The notes below the pieces were generated by a model. It was not told the origin of the DNA. It was given only the letters and a program-made list of their open reading frames with translations, and did no database searches. Shown in pieces: positions 8,240 through 17,560 of a stretch of 64,000 nucleotides of DNA. Each line of letters opens with the position of its first letter. Position 1 is the first letter of the stretch. Origin of the DNA: Paractinoplanes toevensis (lineage in GTDB: Bacteria; Actinomycetota; Actinomycetes; Mycobacteriales; Micromonosporaceae); contig NZ_BOQN01000062.1 in assembly GCF_018332695.1 (NCBI RefSeq), positions 49,833 through 113,832 on the forward strand, given 5' to 3'. The translations under genes were made by a program, and so were the position numbers.

Positions 8240-9115
8240 GCGGTCGCAAGCCGAGTTCAGCACGCCCCGCCTTCAAGGTCGCGGCGACGCCGCGCAACGG
8301 CCGCGAAGCACTGATGTCCGATGCCGTGGGCCCGAGATCGAAGTGCAGCCACAGCTGGTCGGTGGGCCGCCCGGTGGTCGGCGAGGCTTTGCAGGGTGGC
8401 GTTCGGGCGGCAGAGGTGGCCGGCGGTGACACGAGATACGGCCGGAGGCTGAGCGAGGCAACCCATGGCAGTAAGCCAGAAGTAGTGGATCTGCCGTTAC
8501 ATCAGCTGGTGGTGCTCGGCCACGGGGCTCAAGTTGTTCACGCGGTTTGGCCGCGAACAGGCGGACAGGCTTGTGCCACTCGAAGTAGCCGGGGCGGTCC
8601 CCCGGACCAGACGGGCATCGACCGACTCCCACAGCATGACCTGGGCTGAGCAGGCTTCTTCAGGGCCGCCACATTTGCCGCCGACGACACAGTGATGTGG
8701 TGTCCCCGCTGCAGCGGCAAAAGACGCGGGTAGGTCGCGGCACGGACGCCGACGATGGCCCGGCAAGCGGCCGCCGGTCCCAACGTTTGGATGATAGCTT
8801 CCATCGGCCTCGGGCTCGGCGGTTGCCCGGTCCCGCCGAGCTAGAAGGTGAGGTGGGCCCGCGCCTGCCCTGGCCAGGAAGTTCGGTCGAGAACAGGCGA
8901 GGCCCCGCTGCAGCCCGCAGTGCCGACGGCCGACAGCGGCTGGTCATAATGGTGCGGCAGCTGGCGGTCGGGGCAGCAGGTCCGCCACCTGTGGCGCGTC
9001 CCGGACGTTGTTGATCACGATCAACGTCAGCCCGCCGTCCAGCAGCGTGCGGTAGAAGCCGGCCAGGGCTGCCGCCCGGGCGGCACGCGCGCCTGGGTGA
9101 TCGCCAATCCCTCCC
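8240..9115 (-). pseudogene. Decayed SARP-STAND (AfsR-like) regulator remnant
   Basis: On the minus strand several frames align in order with the intact regulator at 29834-32773. GFYRTLLDGG and VRDAPQVADLLP (about 8960-9066) match its MYRTLLSG and ARDIDQVSDLLPG. GDRPGYFEWHKPVRLFA and REQLEP (about 8520-8600) match EDRPGRFSWHNLVRSYA and RDELEP. A TPR-like piece LQSLADHRAAHRPAVAAL lies near 8380. Stops and frame changes interrupt it throughout, and the N-terminal DNA-binding part is gone. It is divergent from the MarR gene at 9166. Confidence 0.72.
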
Positions 9116-9165
9116 GCTGCGGGTCGGCGGAATCTTCGAGACGATCGACACGTTATCGTTTCGGC

Positions 9166-9633
9166 GTGAGCCTTGCCCCGTTGAATGCCGATGAAGAACG
9201 ACTGTGGCGATCCCTGCTCCGGATCGTCGCGACGCTACCGCGTCTTCTCGATGAGGACTTGGTGCGGTCGACCGGGGTGTCGCTCTCCGAGTACGTCACC
9301 CTGATGAACCTCTCCGAGGCCGAGGACCAGGAGATGCGACTGACCGAGCTGGCACTGGCCGCCGGCCTGTCGCTGAGCCGCATCAGCCGCTTGGTCGAGG
9401 ACATGCGGGTCCGCGGCCTGGTCACCAAGCGCCGCGCCGCGGCCGACACCCGCGGATTCATCGCGACCCTGACGCCGGCCGGACTCGAACGTCTGCGGGA
9501 CGCCTACCCGACCAACCTGGCCAGTGCCCGCCGCCGCGTACTCGATCACGTGGCTCCCCGAGCGGTCAGCGGGAGCGGTCAAGTTCTTGCCGCGATCGCC
9601 GAGGGCATGGACGACGACTCTGACGACATCTGA
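9166..9633 (+). CDS. MarR-family transcriptional regulator, copy 1
   Basis: The 155-residue protein has a MarR winged helix: LRIVATLPRLLDEDLVRSTGVSLSEYVTLMNLSEA, then MRLTELALAAGLSLSRISRLVEDMRVRGLVTKRRAAADTRGFIATLTPAGL, with the DTRG wing. It is clearly paralogous to the MarR at 33851 and to the remnant at 22369. The GTG start at 9166 matches the start of the shared homology. Unlike copy 2, no TTGCTT-type palindrome lies in its promoter. It could bind the same operators, a derived site, or unknown targets. Confidence 0.9.
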   Translation: MSLAPLNADEERLWRSLLRIVATLPRLLDEDLVRSTGVSLSEYVTLMNLSEAEDQEMRLTELALAAGLSLSRISRLVEDMRVRGLVTKRRAAADTRGFIATLTPAGLERLRDAYPTNLASARRRVLDHVAPRAVSGSGQVLAAIAEGMDDDSDDI

Positions 9634-10116
9634 CCCGAGGATGCGGGCGGATGCAAGCTAAGCCGGGTGTCCCCTCGCCCAGACCGGGTGGTGTTTCATG
9701 GTCGCCGACCAACGATCACGCCACCACAGTTCGGCTTCATCTCCCAAACCAGCAGTTGAAACTGCGACGACCACAGTGACGCGCCGACCGCCGACTCCCG
9801 TCGCGCACAGCCAGGGCTCCGACACCTCCGACGTTGACGCTGCCACGGACGACGAGCGCGTGTGGGAAGGGAGCGTCCGGAAGCACGGACATGCCAGCGC
9901 CAGCCTTTCGCCGTGCAGCGCGGCACGCCGGTTCCCGATGGGAATCGCCGCGCCGTTCCGGTGGACCCCGCGCCCGGAGCGGGGCCGATGAGCTTGTCGG
10001 CAAACCACGCCGGGACCAGCTATAGCTGTTCGTAACCCGGTCGGAGATTCGGTGTGTCGGCACCACCCACATCTGAACAAGCGGCACGGCTCGTCACCGG
10101 CGATCGTCGAACGGGG
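9634..10116. other. Intergenic, no recognised gene
   Basis: No frame has a recognisable domain or a good ribosome site. I see no clear repeat or operator. Confidence 0.4.
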
Positions 10117-11034
10117 TCAGACCGGGAAAGTAACGCCGGTCAGTCGCTCCGCTGCGCTCCATACGTCCCGCTGAAGCGCGGCGTCGTGGGAACGCCCGCT
10201 CGACGAGGCGAGCACCGGGTGGCCCCGAAACCCGCCCCGCTGCCCCGGCCCGTAGTACTGGCCACCAGATACCGCCGGATCGGTGGCCGCACGCAGCACC
10301 GGCAACGCTCCCATCGCCGGTGTCTGATTTGCCCACAATTCGTACGCCCGGACCAGCCACCGCAGAGCCGCGGGTGAGTTCCGGGCTAGCTGGGTGCGGG
10401 TGATACCCGGATGGGCGGCGACCGCGATCGTGCCTACGCCCGCCGCCGCCAGCCGCCGGTGCAGCTCGTAGGTGAACAGCAGATCCGCCAGCTTCGAGTC
10501 CGCGTACGCGCGGATCCGGCGGTAGGGGTGAGGGGACAGTGAATCCCCCACGCTGATCCCCGAGTTGCGGTGAAAGAGACTGCTGACGGTGACGACCCGC
10601 GACCCTGGCGCTTCGACCAGGTGGTCGAGCAACAAGCCGGTCAGGGCGTACGGCCCGAAGTAGTTGACCGCCAGTTGCAGTTCCAGCCCGTCCTCGGTGG
10701 TCTGCTGCGGCGTGAACATCACCCCGGCGTTGTTGATCAACATATCGATCCGCCGGTGCCGCGCCCGCAACGCACCGGCGGCGTCGCGGACCGACCGTAA
10801 CGACGCCAGGTCGAGCCGCTGCACCGTGACGTCGGCGCCGGCTCGCAGCGCCCTGATCCGATCCGCCACCGCGTGGCCCTTGTTGATGTCGCGGACAGCC
10901 AGCACCACGGAAGCGCCCCGCACCGCCAGCGCGGTCGCGACCTCCCGCCCGATGCCGCTGGTGGCTCCGGTGACGACGGCCACCTTCGCGCTCAGGTCAG
11001 GGACGTCCTGAACAGTCCATCGGGCCGCTTCCAC
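10117..11034 (-). CDS. SDR-family oxidoreductase (retinol dehydrogenase-like)
   Basis: The protein is 305 residues from GTG 11034, chosen because GGGAG lies upstream and because relatives begin with a short W-x-x-x-D-(V/I)-P-D segment (here WTVQDVPDLSAKVAVVTGATSGIG). Motifs are TGATSGIG, NNAGVM, the active-site Ser in VTVSSL, and the catalytic YADSK. The longer substrate-side C-terminus (YYGPGQRGGFRGHP) is typical of the WW-oxidoreductase/retinol-dehydrogenase-like SDRs common in actinobacteria. A short palindrome GATGT-C-ACATC lies at 11109-11119. The substrate is unknown. Confidence 0.88.
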   Translation of the reverse strand: MEAARWTVQDVPDLSAKVAVVTGATSGIGREVATALAVRGASVVLAVRDINKGHAVADRIRALRAGADVTVQRLDLASLRSVRDAAGALRARHRRIDMLINNAGVMFTPQQTTEDGLELQLAVNYFGPYALTGLLLDHLVEAPGSRVVTVSSLFHRNSGISVGDSLSPHPYRRIRAYADSKLADLLFTYELHRRLAAAGVGTIAVAAHPGITRTQLARNSPAALRWLVRAYELWANQTPAMGALPVLRAATDPAVSGGQYYGPGQRGGFRGHPVLASSSGRSHDAALQRDVWSAAERLTGVTFPV

Positions 11035-11326
11035 GTTGGGCTCCCATCTCGGGGTGTCGATCGGTTTCCCCGCATACGTCGGCCCGCGGCGCACATGGTT
11101 CAAACGGTGATGTCACATCGCTACGAATGACCTCAGGTAGCTCGGCCTGAACTCCGAGTGATCCTCACCGACGACTTCTGCGAACCGGCGCACGATCGCC
11201 CGACGCGCCACTGGGATGTCAGTGCGATGCCGGTGAAAGCCCCACCGGTCGGCAAGTGCTGCGACCTACGTTCGGTCATGCGCATCCGAGCGCAATTTCC
11301 ATGGGCAAGGCGCCACCCGTGCCCCC

Positions 11327-11929
11327 ATGTTTCCGGTTTCCTACCAGGTGGTTTCTCGAATGCTCCAGCAAGCGACGACCGGCATCACCCTGCCCGCCGG
11401 CGGCCCTTTCGCCCCGACCGGCAACGCTCGCCATGTGCGCATGCACCATCTCCACCAGACGCACTCGCGTCCGCTGCTGCGCTTCATCCGCACCCTCACG
11501 CGCAGCGAACCGGGAGCTGCTGAAGACCTGCTCCAGGAGACCATGCTGCGTGCCTGGCGGAACATTCACATGATCCCCAGCGAGACGGAGAATGCGCGCC
11601 GATGGCTGTTCACGGTCGCGCGACGAACCGCGATCGACTCGCTCCGGATGCGGAACACCCGGCCGGTCGAGATCGGTATGCCGGACATGACGACGAAGCC
11701 CACCACCGACGACGCCATCGACATGGCGCTCGCCACGCACGAGCTGCGGCGCGCTTACGCCGCGCTGAGCGAGGCGCATCGCGTCGTGCTGACTGAGATT
11801 TATCTGCGCGGGCGGACCGCGGACGAGCTTTCCGTCGAGCTCGGTGTTCCGGTCGGTACGGTGAAATCGCGAGCCCACTACGCCGTCCGGGCGCTGCGTA
11901 CCGCGGTGTTGAGTGTGAGTGACAGGTGA
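11327..11929 (+). CDS. ECF-type RNA polymerase sigma factor
   Basis: The 200-residue protein has region 2 (LLRFIRTLTRSEPGAAEDLLQETMLRAWRNI, then ARRWLFTVARRTAIDSLRMR) and region 4 (ALSEAHRVVLTEIYLRGRTADELSVELGVPVGTVKSRAHYAVRALR), with a classical E-L-G-V-P-V-G-T-V-K-S-R helix-turn-helix. ATG 11360 is an alternative start. The following membrane-protein gene overlaps by 4 bases, so the pair is coupled; the partner may control the sigma factor, but it has no recognisable anti-sigma domain. Confidence 0.9.
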   Translation: MFPVSYQVVSRMLQQATTGITLPAGGPFAPTGNARHVRMHHLHQTHSRPLLRFIRTLTRSEPGAAEDLLQETMLRAWRNIHMIPSETENARRWLFTVARRTAIDSLRMRNTRPVEIGMPDMTTKPTTDDAIDMALATHELRRAYAALSEAHRVVLTEIYLRGRTADELSVELGVPVGTVKSRAHYAVRALRTAVLSVSDR

Positions 11930-12843
11930 CGGAACGCGGATCCGTTGCGGGAAAACAGGCCCCGGAACGGCCTCACGGCCGGCCCGTGGCGGACGCGCCG
12001 TCGCTGCCGGAGCCGTCACAGCAGCCGTCAACAGTGAGCACTGGGGCTTGCAGGTCAAGGCGACAAATCGTGGCGAGAACGCGGACGCCGACCAGCGCAC
12101 GGTGTCTCGCTCACGGCGAGCCGGCCGGGCGGGTTCCGCGGTGGCTGGCCGCGTTCGGAGTGCTGGCAGCGGTACAGATGATCGTGTTCGTCGCCGTCGC
12201 CGGGGCGCTGCGGCCCGGGTACGACGCGAACCGTCATTGGATCAGCCAGTTGTCGCTCGGCCCCGGCGGGTGGGCCGGTGCGCTGAATCTGGCGACCGTC
12301 GGGATCTGGCTGTTCCTGGCAGGACTGGGCCTGCGGTCACAGGTGAGTCGGTGGGGCTTCCGGCTCTTGCTCGGTTGCGGGGTGGACCTGGTCCTGATCG
12401 CGCTGTTCCGCACCGACGCCGGCATCGGATATCCGCCGGGCCTGCCAGCGGAGCACAGCCTGCACGGCCTGGTTCACAAGGTTCTCTCTCTAGGACTGGC
12501 CGGTGCCGGAATCGGCGGAGTGATCGCACTCCGCACCGCGCTGCCCTTTCGCCGGTCACCGGTGGCCGGCCTCGTCACTGCGGCGCTGATGGCCGTGGCG
12601 TTCGCCGCGGGGGCCGTCCTGGTGTCGTTGGACGCGAACGGCGTACTCAGCGGAAGCCCGAGTGGTCTGTTCGAGAGAGTGGCCCTGTTCGCTGGGCTGG
12701 GCTGGATCGGTGCGGTCAGCGGATGGGCTGCATGGGGTTCTTCCGGCCGTCGTCCCGCCGCAGCGTCGCCCACGGATCGGCCTGAGCCAGCGCGTACAGC
12801 AGGCGTAGCACGGGATGCAGCCCGAGATGGAGCCGGGCCGTGA
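11926..12843 (+). CDS. DUF998-type polytopic membrane protein
   Basis: The 305-residue protein has about 70 disordered N-terminal residues, then several membrane segments (WLAAFGVLAAVQMIVFVAVAGAL; LATVGIWLFLAGLGL; LLLGCGVDLVLIALF; LVTAALMAVAFAAGAVLV). The sequence DANRHWISQLSLGPGGW after the first segment matches the conserved start of DUF998 proteins. It is coupled to the ECF sigma factor. Its last 43 codons overlap the tail of the convergent glycosyltransferase gene, so the true C-terminus of one of them may be shorter. The function is unknown. Confidence 0.75.
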   Translation: MTERGSVAGKQAPERPHGRPVADAPSLPEPSQQPSTVSTGACRSRRQIVARTRTPTSARCLAHGEPAGRVPRWLAAFGVLAAVQMIVFVAVAGALRPGYDANRHWISQLSLGPGGWAGALNLATVGIWLFLAGLGLRSQVSRWGFRLLLGCGVDLVLIALFRTDAGIGYPPGLPAEHSLHGLVHKVLSLGLAGAGIGGVIALRTALPFRRSPVAGLVTAALMAVAFAAGAVLVSLDANGVLSGSPSGLFERVALFAGLGWIGAVSGWAAWGSSGRRPAAASPTDRPEPARTAGVARDAARDGAGP

Positions 12844-13564
12844 GCCACGACCGCGGATAGGCGCAGGGCGAGGCGACATCGCGATGCATCCGATAGCTTC
12901 GCTCACCCATCAAGGCGTATCGGCGGAAGTCTCGGAACCGGTTGGCGATACGGCGAGCCGACGTGAACACCCGCAGACCTGGCACGAAGGCGATACGCCC
13001 GCCCGCACCGTACAGGTGGATACCGCGGTCGATGTCCTCATGCACGTCCGGCCGGGCGCACAGCGACTCTCTCACTCGGCACCATCCGTCCGCGCGGATC
13101 GCCATGTTGGCGCCGAACAACCAGTCGATCCGCCGCCGGCTCCACGCTCGCCGGAACAGCGTGTCGACCCAGCCAAGCAGTGGCGCCAGGCGAACGTCGT
13201 AGTAGCGCACCGAGCCGGTCACAGCATCGATGGATGGGTCGGCGAACTCCTCGCGGACACAGCGGGACCAATCCGGCGGCAGGCGTGTGTCGGCGTCGAT
13301 GCGCCCGATGACATCTCCGGTCGCCGCGTCGAACCCGGTGTTCCGGGCGTACTGCACTCCTTGCCGCTGCTCCATCAGCACCTGGATCCGGTCCGCGTAC
13401 GAGTCCAGGATCCGCCTGGTTCCGTCGGTGCAGTTGTTGTCCACGACGATGATCTCGTGCACCCGCTCGTTCTGGCCGAGGATCGCGTCCAGGCATGGAC
13501 CGATGAACCGTTCCTCGTTGTAGACCGGTATGACGATGGACAGGCGCACATGTTGGAGCGTCAC
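12716..13564 (-). CDS. GT2-family glycosyltransferase
   Basis: The protein is about 282 residues (GTG 13564, or GTG 13549 nearer the homology). It starts with LSIVIPVYNEERFIGPCLDAIL and continues with IIVVDNNCTDGT and GRIDADTRLPPDW, which carry the nucleotide-sugar and metal-binding Asp residues of the GT-A fold. HEDIDRGIHLYGAGGRIAFVPGLRVF matches the acceptor-side E-D motif of GT2 enzymes. There is no membrane domain. It follows the AMP-ligase gene on the same strand, so the two may act on a common product. Donor and acceptor are unknown. Confidence 0.87.
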   Translation of the reverse strand: MTLQHVRLSIVIPVYNEERFIGPCLDAILGQNERVHEIIVVDNNCTDGTRRILDSYADRIQVLMEQRQGVQYARNTGFDAATGDVIGRIDADTRLPPDWSRCVREEFADPSIDAVTGSVRYYDVRLAPLLGWVDTLFRRAWSRRRIDWLFGANMAIRADGWCRVRESLCARPDVHEDIDRGIHLYGAGGRIAFVPGLRVFTSARRIANRFRDFRRYALMGERSYRMHRDVASPCAYPRSWLTARLHLGLHPVLRLLYALAQADPWATLRRDDGRKNPMQPIR

Positions 13565-13595
13565 TGCCTTTACGTCGCACGGGGATCGGGCAAGT

Positions 13596-15029
13596 TCAAC
13601 GAGCGGTGCCGTGGCCCGTCCGTGACGATGGTGTTGCCCGGTACGGGTCGAGAGCCTTCTTGTCTGGCTTACCGTTCGGCGTAAGGGGTACGGCGTCAAC
13701 AAATGTCACTGTCTGTGGGACGGCTTTCGGGCCGAGCCGGTCGCGGACGAGTGCACGGAGTTCCTCGACCGGTGGCACCTGCCCCGGCTCCGGCACCACG
13801 AACGCGTGGACGGCCTCACCGCTGTCCTCGTCCGGTCGACCGATCACGTAAGCTTCCGCTACCGCCCGGTGGGATGCGAGCGCGCGCTCGATCGGCCCGG
13901 CGTACACCAGCTCCGCCTGTACGATGATCACGTCGCGCGCTCGGCCGGACAGCCGGAGGTATCCGTCCAGGCGGATCTCGGCGAGGTCGCGGGTTCGCAC
14001 CCAGCCGTCGACGAACACCTCGGCCGACTCGGCCGGGTCGTCCCAATAGAACTGAGCCTGAGCGGGTGTACGCACGAAAAGCTCACCCCCGCGGACCTCG
14101 ACGGCTACGCCAGGCGGCGGCTGGCCGACCGATGACAGCAGGTCCGGCCGGGCGGTCAGCTCGGCAGGTGTGATCATGGCGATCGGACCAGTCTCGGTCT
14201 GGCCGTACTCGTGGAAGATCACGGGACCGAGCACCTCGAGCGCCTCGGCCAGTCGACGTGGTTCGAGGGGAGATCCGCTGACCATCAACGCTCGCAACCG
14301 GCTGAGGTCCTCCGGCCGCTCGCGTTGAGCCCGGACCAGTTGGTGAAGCCGGCCCACCGTGATGACACCGGCCGTGGCCTGCAGCCGGGAAAGCGCCTCC
14401 GGGTAGATGGGCGGATCAGCCGCCACCAGGACGCCACCGGCCGTCAGCGCTAGCACCGAGTACTCGAGCATCACGGCGCTCGACAGCGAGCCGAACACCA
14501 GGAATCGGCCGAGCCCACTTGCGATCTCGCGAATCGCCGGCGGCCATCGGTCGGGGTACGCGTTCCAGCCCTGGCTTATCGCCGCGTACGTCCGGCAGCA
14601 GCCCTTTGGCTGACCGGTGCTGCCACTGGTGTAGAGGATCCACGCGACGGCCGCCGGCCGGCCAGCGGCCGTCAACGGCAGTCCGTCGTCCGGCGAGGTC
14701 AACAAGCCGGTCAAAGAGGACTCGTCGATCAGGCGGCCACCCGAAGTGGACAGCACGTGTTCGAGCTGATCGGCACGCACTCCGGTGACGCGGGCTCCGA
14801 CGGCGAACGCCGCGACGATCACAGCGAACGCCTCCGGGCTGACACCCAGGTGCAATACGACACCGTCGCCCGGGCCGACACCGCCCGCGCGGAGCCCGGC
14901 CGCGACGCGACGGATCATCGCTGTCATCTCGTCCCCGGACACGATCCGGTCGCCGAGCTCGAACAGCGGTTCGGTACCGCGTGCGACAATCGTGTCGAGC
15001 AGCGGTTGGGGCCAGATCGCGTCGCGCAT
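13596..15029 (-). CDS. AMP-dependent acyl/aryl-CoA ligase-like adenylating enzyme
   Basis: The 477-residue protein belongs to the ANL superfamily. Visible are the P-loop ILYTSGSTGQPKGC (A3), EYGQTETG (A5), GWVRTRDLAEIRLDGYLRLSGRARDVI (A7-A8) and TPNGKPDKKAL with the A10 Lys. Around A8 it reads RDVIIVQAELVYAGPIE in place of the usual (G)GxN(I/V)xPxEIE, so that turn is altered. It would activate a carboxylate as an acyl-AMP. ATG 15029 follows GAAAGGA. No carrier protein is nearby. Its GT2 and response-regulator neighbours suggest a small stand-alone biosynthetic group. Confidence 0.85.
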   Translation of the reverse strand: MRDAIWPQPLLDTIVARGTEPLFELGDRIVSGDEMTAMIRRVAAGLRAGGVGPGDGVVLHLGVSPEAFAVIVAAFAVGARVTGVRADQLEHVLSTSGGRLIDESSLTGLLTSPDDGLPLTAAGRPAAVAWILYTSGSTGQPKGCCRTYAAISQGWNAYPDRWPPAIREIASGLGRFLVFGSLSSAVMLEYSVLALTAGGVLVAADPPIYPEALSRLQATAGVITVGRLHQLVRAQRERPEDLSRLRALMVSGSPLEPRRLAEALEVLGPVIFHEYGQTETGPIAMITPAELTARPDLLSSVGQPPPGVAVEVRGGELFVRTPAQAQFYWDDPAESAEVFVDGWVRTRDLAEIRLDGYLRLSGRARDVIIVQAELVYAGPIERALASHRAVAEAYVIGRPDEDSGEAVHAFVVPEPGQVPPVEELRALVRDRLGPKAVPQTVTFVDAVPLTPNGKPDKKALDPYRATPSSRTGHGTAR

Positions 15030-15070
15030 CCGGGCGGTCCTTTCAAGGTGGCCTTGCGCCAGCTGGCGCT

Positions 15071-15814
15071 TCACGGGATGGTGCCGAGTTGATAGCCCAG
15101 GCCGTGAACGGTTCGGACGATCTTCCGGCCGAGCTTGCGGCGCAGGTAGTAGACGTAGGTTCCGACGATCGACGCGGCGGTTGCGTCGCCGAAGACACTC
15201 CTGCGCAACTCGGCCCGGGTGTGTACGGCGTGCGGGCGCAGGGCCAGGGTCCGGAGAAGGGCGAACTCGCGCTCCGACAAGGGGATTCGGCGGCCGTCGG
15301 GCCAGACCACGTCGCGCACCGCGAGTTCGAGGTAGCCGTCACCGATGCGGACGGCTTCGGCCGAGCCGGTAGCCCGGCGGTGGAGGGCGCGGACGGCGGC
15401 GACCAGTTCCGCCGTCTCGAACGGCTTACAGAGGTAGGCGTCCGCGCCGGCGTCGAGAACGGCGATGCGGTCCTCCACCACGACGATGTCGGTAAGGACC
15501 AGGATCCGGCTGGGCACAGTCCGGGACCGGAGGCGAGTCACCACCTGGATACCGTCCAGCGCGGGCAGTTTACGGTCGATGATCATTAGGTCGTACTGCC
15601 TGGTCAGCCCGAGATGCAAGCCGCTGTGCCCGTCGCCGGCCTGGTCCGCCTGGTAGCCCTCGCGGGCCAGGCAAGCAACTAGACGGCGCCGCAGGTCTTC
15701 GTCGGCCTCGATCAGCAGGAGCCGGGAGGGGGCCGGGAGGGCGGGCGGCGTCACGCCGACCGAGGGGGCCGAGCGTCCGAACGGGATGAGGTCCCGGCGC
15801 TGGTTCAATGTCAC
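15071..15814 (-). CDS. OmpR/PhoB-type response regulator (orphan)
   Basis: The 247-residue protein has an N-terminal extension, a receiver domain from LLLIEADEDLRRRL with the phospho-acceptor Asp in LMIIDRKLP and the conserved Lys in YLCKPFE, and a C-terminal winged helix (IPLSEREFALLRTLALRPHAVHTRAELRRSVFG, VGTYVYYLRRKLGRKIVRTVHGLGYQL). No histidine kinase gene is adjacent. The start is GTG 15814. It lies directly upstream of, and on the same strand as, the AMP-ligase/GT2 pair, which it may control. Confidence 0.9.
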   Translation of the reverse strand: MTLNQRRDLIPFGRSAPSVGVTPPALPAPSRLLLIEADEDLRRRLVACLAREGYQADQAGDGHSGLHLGLTRQYDLMIIDRKLPALDGIQVVTRLRSRTVPSRILVLTDIVVVEDRIAVLDAGADAYLCKPFETAELVAAVRALHRRATGSAEAVRIGDGYLELAVRDVVWPDGRRIPLSEREFALLRTLALRPHAVHTRAELRRSVFGDATAASIVGTYVYYLRRKLGRKIVRTVHGLGYQLGTIP

Positions 15815-15979
15815 CGCGGTCTCCTGGCGCCGAACGGCGCCGAACGCACGTTTTGGGTGGAGAAATGGCGCACGACTTCCGGCCGGGCCAGTCGCCCGGC
15901 TGCGGGCAGGCCGCTGGGTGCGGTCCCGCGATCGCCGTATCCGACGATCGCGGGAATTCTCCCGGCCGGTGCCGCCCGT

Positions 15980-17476
15980 TCAGAACGGGAACTGGCGCTG
16001 TTTGCTCGTGGAGTTGATCCAGATCACGTCGGTGAAGTCGGCGATGCTGTCCGGACCGGTCCGTCCCCATCCGCTGTCCCGGACGCCTCCCATCGGCGCG
16101 TGGATCTCGTCGTTGACGGTCGGCGAGTTGACGTTGACGATGCCGGCCAGGATCCGTGGGGCAAGCTCGAAGCCCTTGTAGGCGTCGCCGGTGAGGATCG
16201 AGGACGTCAGACCGTACATGGTGCGGTTAGCAACGTCGACCGCCTCGTCCGCGGTGTCGACCGGCTCGACGATCACCAGGGGGCCGAAGGTCTCCACGTT
16301 GGAGGCGACGGCGTCGTAGGACACGTCGGTGAGCACGGTCGGCTGGTAGACCCGGCCCTCGTGGGTGCCCCCGGTTCGCACCACCGCGCCGTGAGCGACG
16401 GCGTCCTTGACCCGATCGTCCATCAGCATGACCGCGGCGTCAGTCACCAGCGGGCCGATGATCGTGCGTGGGTCGAGCGGGTCGCCGGCCGGAAGGGTCT
16501 TGACCCGTTCGACGAACTTCTCCATGAACTCGTCATAGATGCCCCGCTGGACGATGATCTTGCGGGTATTGAGGCAGATCTGGCCCTGATGGAAGAACGC
16601 GCCGAACGTGGCCATTTTGACCGCGTAGTCGACATCGACGTCATCGAGAATGATCATCGGGTTGTAGCCGCCGAGTTCCAGGACGGTCCGCTTGAGGGTC
16701 TCCCCTGCCCGCTTGGCCAGCATCTTGGCGGTTTGGACCCCGCCGATCAGGTTGATGACGCGCACGTCGGGACTCGCGAAGAACTCGTCGCCGATCGGCG
16801 CCGCGCCCCCCGGGCGATGGGTGACGACGTTGATGACCCCTGGCGGAAAGCCTGCCTCCTCGGCGATCTCCGCGACGATGAGCCCGGCGGAGATCGGAGC
16901 GAATTCCGACGGCTTCACCACCACGGTGTTCCCCGCTGCGATCGGCGACAGGACCGCTCGCCAGGAGAGGATGTTCGCGCCATTCCAGGGCGTGAAACTG
17001 GCCACGACACCGAGCGGACGGCGGACACCGATCGAGTGCGTGTCGGGCAAGTTGGATTGGATGACCTCACCCTTCGGCAGGAACACCCAGCTCGCGGCCT
17101 GTTCGAGGGTCGCGGCGACCAGGTCCTGCTGAAAAGTCGAGAAGGGCAGAGTGCTGCCGGTCTCCCGGGCGAGGATTTCGGCGATCTCGTCGCGACGGCG
17201 CCGGACGATCTCAGCGGCTTTGAAGAAGAGCTTGGCCTTCTCTGACGGCGGCATGGCCGCCCAACTCGGGAAGGCCGCGGCCGCCGCGGCGATGGCCGCC
17301 CGGGCATCCTCGGCGGAGGCGTCGGCGACGCGCGCGTAGAGATGCCCGCTGTACGGCTCATAGTCGTCGAACAGCGCTCCGCCGGATGCCTCCAGCCATT
17401 GCCCCCCGGCGTAGTAGCGATAGCTGCGAGCGGCCGCGGGAGCGACGATGTCGTCCTCGGACACAGTTGTGGTCAT
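15980..17476 (-). CDS. NAD(P)-dependent aldehyde dehydrogenase (benzaldehyde/vanillin dehydrogenase-like)
   Basis: The 498-residue protein has the typical length of the ALDH superfamily. It contains TPWNGANILSWRAVLSPIAAGNTVVVKPSEFAP (cofactor region), VLELGGYNPMIILDD with the general-base Glu, FFHQGQICLNTRKII with the nucleophile Cys, and ETFGPLVIVEPVDTADEAV. It would oxidise an aldehyde to the acid in the cytoplasm; aromatic aldehydes are plausible from overall similarity. ATG 17476 follows GGGGAGA. A near-perfect regulon palindrome lies 69 bp upstream (17545-17560), placing it under the MarR-type system. Confidence 0.92.
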   Translation of the reverse strand: MTTTVSEDDIVAPAAARSYRYYAGGQWLEASGGALFDDYEPYSGHLYARVADASAEDARAAIAAAAAAFPSWAAMPPSEKAKLFFKAAEIVRRRRDEIAEILARETGSTLPFSTFQQDLVAATLEQAASWVFLPKGEVIQSNLPDTHSIGVRRPLGVVASFTPWNGANILSWRAVLSPIAAGNTVVVKPSEFAPISAGLIVAEIAEEAGFPPGVINVVTHRPGGAAPIGDEFFASPDVRVINLIGGVQTAKMLAKRAGETLKRTVLELGGYNPMIILDDVDVDYAVKMATFGAFFHQGQICLNTRKIIVQRGIYDEFMEKFVERVKTLPAGDPLDPRTIIGPLVTDAAVMLMDDRVKDAVAHGAVVRTGGTHEGRVYQPTVLTDVSYDAVASNVETFGPLVIVEPVDTADEAVDVANRTMYGLTSSILTGDAYKGFELAPRILAGIVNVNSPTVNDEIHAPMGGVRDSGWGRTGPDSIADFTDVIWINSTSKQRQFPF

Positions 17477-17544
17477 GGTCTTCTCCCCTGCTGTCATCAA
17501 CGTCGACGACGCGTGCTTGGCAACGAAAATCTAATCTCATCGAC

Positions 17545-17560
17545 TTGCTTACGCAAGCAA
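17545..17560. promoter_or_regulatory. Regulon palindrome, site 4 (aldehyde dehydrogenase)
   Basis: TTGCTTACGCAAGCAA is identical to site 2. It lies upstream of the minus-strand aldehyde dehydrogenase. Confidence 0.87.

Noticed and set aside
9010..9025. Palindrome GTTGATC-AC-GATCAAC upstream of MarR copy 1
   Set aside because: It falls within sequence homologous to the coding part of the SARP gene (LIVINN segment), so it is better explained as former coding sequence; it does not match the regulon site.
15857..17245. A 462-codon plus-strand frame
   Set aside because: It is antisense to the aldehyde dehydrogenase, which has all family motifs.
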